Source: Owenia fusiformis
Lineage: Eukaryota > Annelida > Polychaeta > Sabellida > Oweniidae
DNA: 64,000 nucleotides
Assembly (NCBI GenBank): GCA_903813345.2
Contig: CAIIXF020000008.1
Span: 3,235,341 to 3,299,340, forward strand
Reading direction: 5' to 3'
Positions 57,501-64,000 of the stretch are shown here, one piece after another; the stretch's first letter is position 1; the number at the start of each line of letters is the position of its first letter. The position numbers were made by a program, and so were the translations under genes. Below the pieces are notes generated by a model. The model was not told the DNA's origin. It ran no database searches and worked only from the letters and a program-made list of their open reading frames with translations.

Positions 57501-60500
57501 ACTAGTCAGTCAATCTGGGGACATATTTAATAGGTTAGCTTGATATAATTGAACATTGTTGTAAGCTTTCTCTTGGTCATCCTATCCTCTCTTAGATTGC
57601 ATCTTGACAACTTATACTCTGGATACCACATATCGATTTGATATGCCATTCTTCCCATTTATTGTACAACAGGGTTGTGTAAACCTGGTTTCACTTGGGG
57701 GGGGGGAGGTGTTGATAAAGAGTGATATATTTATTATTATCAACTAAAACTTATGTAAATTGTAAATGGAACATCACTCAGTTATATTTGTTTAGAACCT
57801 CTGATCAAAAGCCAACTTTACATGTATGTCTTGCCAAGCCATGTCATCCCAAGTGTACATATAGCCATATATTGGCCTAGTATTGTGAGCCAAGTTCAAT
57901 ATGTTCGCAACAGTTGTTTTATACAGTACTGTCAACCCAAAGATTTTCTTGTGCCCAAAATTCGCCAGATTTTGCGGGACATCCACCTAAATTCATGGGA
58001 CATTTATGGTATTTGTGTGATTGCACTAATGGGCCAAATTTTGTTTGAATTCTCAAACATTCGAGGGACAAACACGATAATTGCGGGATAGTTAACAGAG
58101 TAACCACCAAAGACTTCATAGAGGGACAGATTTTTTGTAGACATAGTGCCCTGAATTTGCGGGATTTCGTGGGACATTCACCTTAATTTGCGGGGTGTCA
58201 CGGGACATTCAAGGGATTTGCGTGATTGGGACTTTATGTAAAAGTACTCAAATCAAACTTTCAGATACTGATTTATCAAATATAATGCACTTAACTCATG
58301 GTAAACGTGAACACAATTTCACACAATAAGCATAGAAATATTATTTAACTATCAAAAACAAAAACCAGGCTTTAGGTGTGAGTACCGTAATCCAACACGA
58401 TATGGCTTTTGTGACCAAAGATGAAACGCTTACTTCCCATAGTGTTATATATTGAAATGTACCTATTCCTGTAGAGGTTTAGATTGATCTACATCAAATT
58501 ATAGGGAGTCGGGTTTCTTTTCGAGATATCAGTGTCCATTTATTGTAACTTGTGTTTGCTAACATTTACTCAGTCCTGAGATGAAGGCCACACAGGTTCA
58601 ATAAGTCCTGATAAAAATGCTTTTTTATTTTTTCATATATCTGGCAAATGTTCCTAGTATGCATTTTTGAGTATTATACTGATGTACTGTAAAAGTTACA
58701 GGAATGTACTTCAACAGGAAGGTGGTGCTTGGTTTAGCCAAGTGGTAAGTGGTGGATCAGGTCTGCATGAAAAAAATTTAAAAATGACTTAAAATGTGAA
58801 TATTGCTCTTCAGACAATTGCTTGAGCACCAACTTGTCACACATCAATGTCATTTCTGAATCATAATGAATAACATGGTTTTCATGACCAACACTTGAGC
58901 CAGTCATGGCTGCAATTTTTTTGAATTGATCCAATATCTATTTAATGCATCAATCTGACTATGGGAAGTTACAGCTTTTGGTCATCCCTCTCTGGGTTCA
59001 TCTTCAACTGACTTTCTCCCTTTTTGAAATAGCGGAACCAACAATACATGGAATTGTATTGTGGAACTAGTAAAACTGACTGAAGGTCAAAACAACTCTG
59101 TGTCAACATAAACAATATGTCCACCACAGCTAGTTTCTGTTTATATTTGTAGTCTAACTCTGGTGTCAACTTAACTGATGATGGTCTTGAAGCCTTTTTG
59201 GAAATAAAACAAAAGAAAAAACTGAGCTATGTGATGTACAAAATAAGCGACGACAAAAGATGGATTGAAGTAGAGTCCAAAGTGCCAAAAGGTAGGTTTA
59301 AAATGTAAAATAAAATTGTTGCAGGTGTTTTAAAGAGATGTAAAGTCTGAGTAATAAGTTGAGGTGTGAACTCTTACTTTTGATACCAGCATTTTTTCTG
59401 ACTTCTTGTTTTGTATCTTACATTTAAATTTTCAGACATGCTATTACATCATTTTCTAACTGACTTTCTGCTTTTATAGTGGAGCCCTGCCTTTAACTAC
59501 CATGAGAACTTAACCAAGTTCTAATTGACCCAAACAGAAGATTTTTGTAGTTTAATTTTCTATCATGTGGAGGGGATCATTAACTTGCTGTAGGAATCAT
59601 ACCTTTATAATTGTTATCCCACTGAACGAAGTTCGAGGGGGATATAGAAAAGCCGTTCATCCATCCGTTTGCCCGTCCATTCGTGAGTTCGGGCAATAAC
59701 TCAAATACCTGTTTACGGATTTCATTCAAATTTTATAGGCTTATGCCTTATGGGTGTAGGACCTCTGGTCGAGAAGGAATTTTCCATATGGCTGCTTAAT
59801 TCAAAATGGAGGCCATATATCGCAAAAATATAATAACTCAAATACGAGTGGATGGATTTGGTTTGAATCTTATATGCTGTTGCCTGGGTACAAAGGAGCC
59901 TTGCTCAAGAAGACATTTTCAAGATGGCCGCCATATGTCAAAATGGCGGCCATTTTTCGTAAAAAACATCCTTTGATGACTCAAATCAAATACCGGTTGA
60001 CAGATTTCATTCAAATTGTATCAGCTTATGCCTTATGGGTTTAGGACCTCTGCTGGGTATAGCCGCTTAATTCAAAATAGAGGCCATTTTTAGAAAAAAA
60101 TATAATCTAGTGAATGGATTTGGTTCAAATTTTATATGCTGTTACCTTGGAACAAAGGAGCCTTGCTCAAGAAGACATTTTCAAGATCGCCACCATATTT
60201 CAAAATGGCGGCCATTTTTCGTAAAAAATGTTATCTTGATAACTCAAATACCATTGAATGGATTTGGTTCAAATTTTACATGCTGATGCCTAGGGACATG
60301 AGAGCTCTGCTTGGGATTTTCAAGATGGCAGCTAAATTTCAAAATGGCCACCATTTTAATAAAAGAATGTAATCTTTGATAACTCAAATACCAGTTGATG
60401 GATTTGAAAATCATGTTTTGTTCAGTGGGATTTGCTACTCCGTGGAGTTGCTGTTTTTCTAGTTATTTGGGAATCTATTTAATTTCTTGCTTATTTTTCA

Positions 60501-61160
60501 ACCAATTTCTTTAATTTTTCAACACAAAATAAGTAAGTACTATATATGTTTTGGTGTAAATCATTGCTTGACAGTATACATATATTTGCATGACAACGGA
60601 AATCAAATTTTATTTGAAATTATTATATTTGAAATAATTTCAAAGTATTTCAAACAAAAAGTCCTTCAAATCAACTTTGAACGATAAATCGGCAACTTGA
60701 ATAATCATTCAATAATAACAATAACAATCTCAGTAGATCGATCATCCAAATGAGAATAAGTTCTATTAATTTCTCCTAGTCCAAGTAAAATCTTGATTCA
60801 AAATATTTTGCAATCCCTTCTAATAACCATTTGTAAACAACTACAAAAATGATCGAACATCTCCAAAATCTGTTAGTTTTAAAGAAAATGGCTTCACTTA
60901 TTGTATTGTATCCTTATGCCTCCTATTCAAATACAAAAACTGTGGACCAGTGAATATGCTTCAAATTTGAAATATTGAGCTATACGTTTTAGTTAATCTT
61001 GTTGGCAATGTGTTTATTTATAAGGTACTGAAGATTGCGCGACTGCATGGAATAACTTAAAAGAGGTCTTGAAAAAAGATGAAGGCAGATATGTTGTATT
61101 TGATGCAAATTGGACATCTGACTCTGGTGGCTTTAAAGAAAAACTTATATTTGTTGCTTG
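54562..61160 (+). CDS. ADF/cofilin actin-depolymerising protein, 3' end outside window
   Basis: Severs and depolymerises actin filaments in the cytoplasm. Coding exons: 54562-54564 (ATG alone, followed by gtaagt), 59153-59291 and 61025-61160; phases agree. The first 92 residues read MSNSGVNLTDDGLEAF, KKKLSYVMYKISDD, then DCATAWNNL, EGRYVVFDANWTSDSGG and KEKLIFVAW. These are the N-terminus, helix and strands of one ADF homology domain. An ATG-only first coding exon is also known from vertebrate cofilins. Ser4 aligns with the Ser3 that LIM kinase phosphorylates in vertebrates. The codon split after FVA (TG|G for Trp) needs a further exon (the usual WxPDxA segment); none was found before 64000. 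Intron 1 is 4.6 kb and repeat-rich. Confidence 0.88.
55409..55552 (+). CDS. Small ORF of 47 residues inside cofilin intron 1
   Basis: ATG 55409 has a good context (aaaaatgg) and runs to TGA at 55552. The product includes SMERVVKRLNSIMAPRKFL and AVIEFNDVELDWLEF, which look protein-like (mixed amphipathic and acidic ends). A plausible acceptor (tatcag) is upstream at about 55388, and a possible leader exon ends at 55288 (gattg|gtaagt). No family recognised. It could be an alternative first exon, a nested small gene, or chance. Confidence 0.3.
   Translation: MVSVDPKLASMERVVKRLNSIMAPRKFLIINNAVIEFNDVELDWLEF
55748..56233. mobile_element. Element with perfect 22-bp inverted ends enclosing a tRNA-like unit
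   Basis: aaacctgcacatcgctcc... (55748-55769) and its exact complement (56212-56233). The interior carries Pol III A and B boxes at 56033-56085. Target duplication not evident. Confidence 0.5.
56026..56104 (+). ncRNA. tRNA-like Pol III unit, not a functional tRNA
   Basis: A box TGGCCTTGTGG (one mismatch to TRGCNNAGYGG), perfect B box GGTTCGAATCC 31 bp further on, and a run of ten T (56095-56104) as terminator. The acceptor stem does not pair (aactcag against acctact) and the anticodon arm is poor. It is more likely a tRNA pseudogene or SINE head than a tRNA gene. Confidence 0.55.
56240..59150. other. Cofilin intron 1, second half
   Basis: No exon recognised. Holds decayed 'ggcccc...aaaaataaggccc' text at about 56780-57000 related to the 52.7-kb MITE, a C-rich end 'cctggcaacaggcctg' at about 57255-57285 that may be a fragment of the CAGGCCCGTAGCC family, and recurring 'tttgcgggacat' words at about 57960-58215. 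Confidence 0.5.
59611..60464. mobile_element. Repeat family ending GGGATTTGCTACTCCGC, copy 3
   Basis: Starts ttgttatcccactgaacgaa and ends gggatttgctactccgtgga, then 'tctagtt'. Holds three to four copies of a roughly 140-200 bp unit ('caaaggagccttgctcaaga', 'ttttcaagatggccgcc', 'caaaatggcggccatttttc'). In cofilin intron 2, same orientation as copy 1. Confidence 0.75.
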
Positions 61161-61237
61161 GTAAGTAAGCCCTTTGCATTGATCCCAAACTTGCTTACAT
61201 TTTTCTGAATTACTCTTTACTCTTTTAATTAGTCTTA

Positions 61238-61623
61238 TACACAGGCAAATAACACCAGGCCCTGTACGAGCTTGTACGAGACTCAAGAATTACGAGTCAG
61301 TACCGGCAAAAAGGAGCACTTCGTACAAGCTCATACGAAACTGGTTTTTGAGGCCAATGCAAGCTCGTACAATGCTCGTAATTGTTGTTTTCGAAGCCTG
61401 TATGAGCATGTATGAGGCTCGTCATTTCGAGGCCTGTACAACCTCGTACAAGGCCCGTTATCAGGCGAAAATTACGAGCTATTACAGGCCTTGTAATTAC
61501 AAGCTCTTACGACGCGTGAAAATTACAAGACTCGTAACGGGTCCCGTACGAGGTTGTACTGGGTCCATTGACTCAACGAGCTCAAGATGGGCTTGTACGG
61601 GGTCGATGTAATTTGCCCGTGTA
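61238..61623. mobile_element. TIR element built of GTACGAGCTYGTACRA words
   Basis: Ends tacacaggcaaataaca and its near-complement (tgtaatttgcccgtgta). The interior is a dense run of 'gtacgagctcgta'-like palindromic words and is richer in CG than the surroundings. It lies about 75 bp past cofilin exon 3, in the next intron. Confidence 0.7.
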
Positions 61624-62440
61624 TTACAGTTTACTTGGTGTAATCTTGCTTTCTACAAACTAAAACATTTAAGATTTAAAATTTGAAAGCAAAGAATGTT
61701 TTGTATAGAGAATGGCTCTGTCCGTCCATCTGAGCAATAACTCAAATATCTATGCCATGGCCAGTACTAGAATTTAAATTTTATCATGTATATACAGTGT
61801 TCGCGTTGACGCCGTTTTTTCTCGTTTTTACGGAAATTTCAAGAGGTTGGACGGAAAAATCAGAAATAACTTACGTCCTTGGGACGCAAAGATTCTACAC
61901 CACCATCAGGTAACTTACTGCAGCGTAGAAGTGATAAAACATGATTTTCTGAAGAATTTTCAGATCGTCTACTTCCTTGATCTCGATAATGTTTATGTCG
62001 GCAAATCTGATTGGCTACGAAGTGTCTCAGTATATTCGCGGGGTTTCTAGTCTGAAACGCAGCATTTGATTGGCTATGGTGCCCTCCGAGTCATTCCGGA
62101 GTATACCGAAGCTGGATAATCTGTTGTACGCAAACATTAGTTTCAAAATTGAGAATTGAGACTTGTTTTTCACGATAACCTTAATTACTTCTACGAGGAA
62201 CCGTTAGATATCGATCTAATGTTATACATCAATATAATTATTTAATGATAGATCAACGTTTTTCATCTAAAAGTCGTCAGAGAAAGGAGAAATGTTATAA
62301 AAAGAAACAAAAAGTTCACGACCTTGACACGACCTTGAAGATCGCTGGTTGGTAAAATGTGAAAACAACTCTTAATTTGAATATTTCTTTCATTCATTTC
62401 GGAGAATTTTGGTATAGCATTAGTAAAGAATTGTGTGAAA

Positions 62441-63664
62441 CAGTGGAGACGATAACCCCATTTAACGTGTAACACGGAGATTGCCATTTTGCACGTCTAT
62501 TGACGTGAATCACGCCAATAAGCAGAATGTCCATTGTAATTCGTAATTTGAAACACCAGGTTAATTAGAAGACCCAGTGTTTACTATAAATACAATCTAA
62601 GAAATATTTCTTTTATAGTACGTATACTTAGGTAAACATTAATGATATATTAAATCCCAGGGAAGTATTTCATTCCAAAATTGTGGAGAAAATGCCGTCC
62701 AATCTTGTGAATTTTTTGTCAATGCTACGAACCAATGAAGTCACCACCGAACTTGGATTCTTGGAAAGTCTAAATCGATCGATGGAACGCTTTTTATTGC
62801 ATTTTCTTCAAGTATTTAATCTAATCTAGCACTTGTATGCAGGAATTCGCGATCCTATGTGGGAATTTCGCGCTAAAACTAATCAAAGTTACCTCTCACG
62901 AATCCTAGATAAACGCCATATTGGAATTACTAATACTCCTTCAATTGTCTATATATCGTCTTTCCGACGGGTTTTACAACAAAATTGGTAGTGACCCAAT
63001 GGTATTTTAATCTCTTAACACAACGTGAGCCCCAATTCCGAGAAAAGACCACTGGAAATCACTAAAATGGGGTCTACTTTCCCTCTTCTTTTTGACCGGA
63101 AGTGTTCTCCTGACCTCGATTTGTTGCTGATATTTTCGTTTTTTCCATACGAAAAACGGCTGGATTTCGTTTTTAAACCTTCTTTGCAATGATCTAATGA
63201 TTACCTTAAATGAATTATAAACAATTTAAATTCCTATCCTCATTAGATCAGAATTTATTAGTTTTATTTCCATCGTTTGTTTACTTCCGGTTTGCTGTTG
63301 AATAGATATTTCATGTAAACATTGACGTAAGCACATCATAATTTTTGTTAGTTCAAAATGCAACCCGGACAATAGCAAATGTTTATAATTATAACTAATT
63401 ACATACGATGCAGATCATGATTTACTCACTAGTTTCCCAGTTCATAACTGCCTGTCGTCCTGCCGATAATATGTGAAACTTTTAAAAGATAATAGTTTGC
63501 ACGTCAATTGCCGTGCAAAATATTGCACGTCACTTGACGGACATGACGGCAATTGCCGTTATTGTCTATTGACATGCGCACTTATGCTTCATAATTTCAC
63601 GTCAATTGTCGTGCAACATAGCAATTGCCGTACTTCACGTTAAATGGGGTTATCGTCTCCACTG
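62441..63664. mobile_element. 1.2-kb TIR element with 5-bp target duplication
   Basis: Perfect 29-bp inverted ends beginning cagtggagacgataacccc. Exact TGAAA duplication at 62436-62440 and 63665-63669. Subterminal 'cacgtcaattgccgtgca'-type inverted words are clustered at 63495-63640. No transposase frame. 5-bp duplications and CAG ends are shared with the CAGGCCCGTAGCC MITEs; some hAT lineages are reported to make 5-bp duplications. Confidence 0.85.
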
Positions 63665-63724
63665 TGAAAAGGACCAAATGATAGATATTTATCGGGAGAA
63701 TGCATATAATTACAATACATTAGA

Positions 63725-63870
63725 GGTGTAACTCCCGAGTCAGTAACTCGAGTACAGCTCGTCAGAGCTGCCTATACATTGCCTCGAGTTGTCCTCTAGA
63801 AACTCGCAATCTATTTCAACTCGCGAGCTAGCTATAACTCGAGTCAACTCGCGAGTTTTGCCTATCTTGT
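63725..63870. repeat. Palindromic ACTCGAG/CTCGCGAG-rich stretch
   Basis: Repeated 'aactcgag', 'actcgcgag' and 'gagctcg' words in both orientations, with possible outer inverted ends 'gtaactcccgag' and 'ctcgcgagttttgcc'. Probably another foldback element. Confidence 0.5.
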
Positions 63871-64000
63871 AAGCATGTAAAATGAATTGGGGTCCCAGAG
63901 ATCGTGCAACATTACTTCATTAGTGGAACAAATATACCAACGATCGCCATATTTAACGCTCGTCACCTAAAAAACACTCTCAAAGCTTCACAAAGATCAA

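Noticed and set aside
61163-64000. Final cofilin exon
   Set aside because: Looked for the expected WxPDxA-type segment after an acceptor with matching phase and did not find it; it probably lies beyond the window.

Overview
The window is AT-rich animal nuclear DNA. The genes are split by long GT-AG introns, and there is no operon-like packing of bacterial type. Intergenic and intronic space is full of short inverted-repeat transposons, mariner relics, minisatellites and foldbacks. The proteins are ordinary metazoan ones (SAE1, SRP14, NEK2, ADF/cofilin, a complex I subunit). The repeat style (many TIR elements, AT-rich long introns) suggests an invertebrate, probably marine, but the sequence alone does not fix the phylum.

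Layout. 1-17 kb: intergenic, with MITEs, two minisatellites, a tRNA-Pro(AGG) gene on the minus strand and a repeat-poor stretch at about 11.6-14.7 kb. 17.48-23.91 kb: SAE1, minus strand, eight coding exons, complete. 24.08-26.87 kb: SRP14, plus strand, four coding exons, complete; its start lies 168 bp from the SAE1 start, so the two share a divergent promoter with two CCAAT boxes. 26.9-31.6 kb: intergenic repeats. 31.64-41.96 kb: NEK2, plus strand, eight coding exons. An alternative 3' end inside its last intron would give a Nek2B-like short form. 44.13-46.47 kb: two tiny genes on the minus strand, an unrecognised 62-residue single-span membrane protein and an NDUFB1-like complex I subunit. 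The first ORF stops 6 nt before a good splice donor, and the second begins exactly at a splice acceptor, so one bicistronic transcript is possible. 49.4-50.1 kb: decayed LINE 3' end. 51.34-51.85 kb: intronless 167-residue protein of unknown family. 54.56 kb to beyond 61.16 kb: ADF/cofilin gene, plus strand, starting with an ATG-only exon; the last exon(s) are not found before the window end. 61.2-64 kb: further TIR elements and palindromic DNA.

The genes are housekeeping (SUMO activation, protein targeting, centrosome cycle, respiration, actin turnover) and show no common pathway. The points most worth a second look are the possible bicistronic NDUFB1 transcript, the NEK2 alternative end that removes both the PP1 docking site and the terminal Met-Arg, the nearly identical 455-bp direct repeats in SAE1 intron 1, the MITE family with 5-bp target duplications, and the orphan 167-residue gene. 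All exon joins were made by eye from splice signals, reading phase and remembered family similarity; no alignment or search was run.
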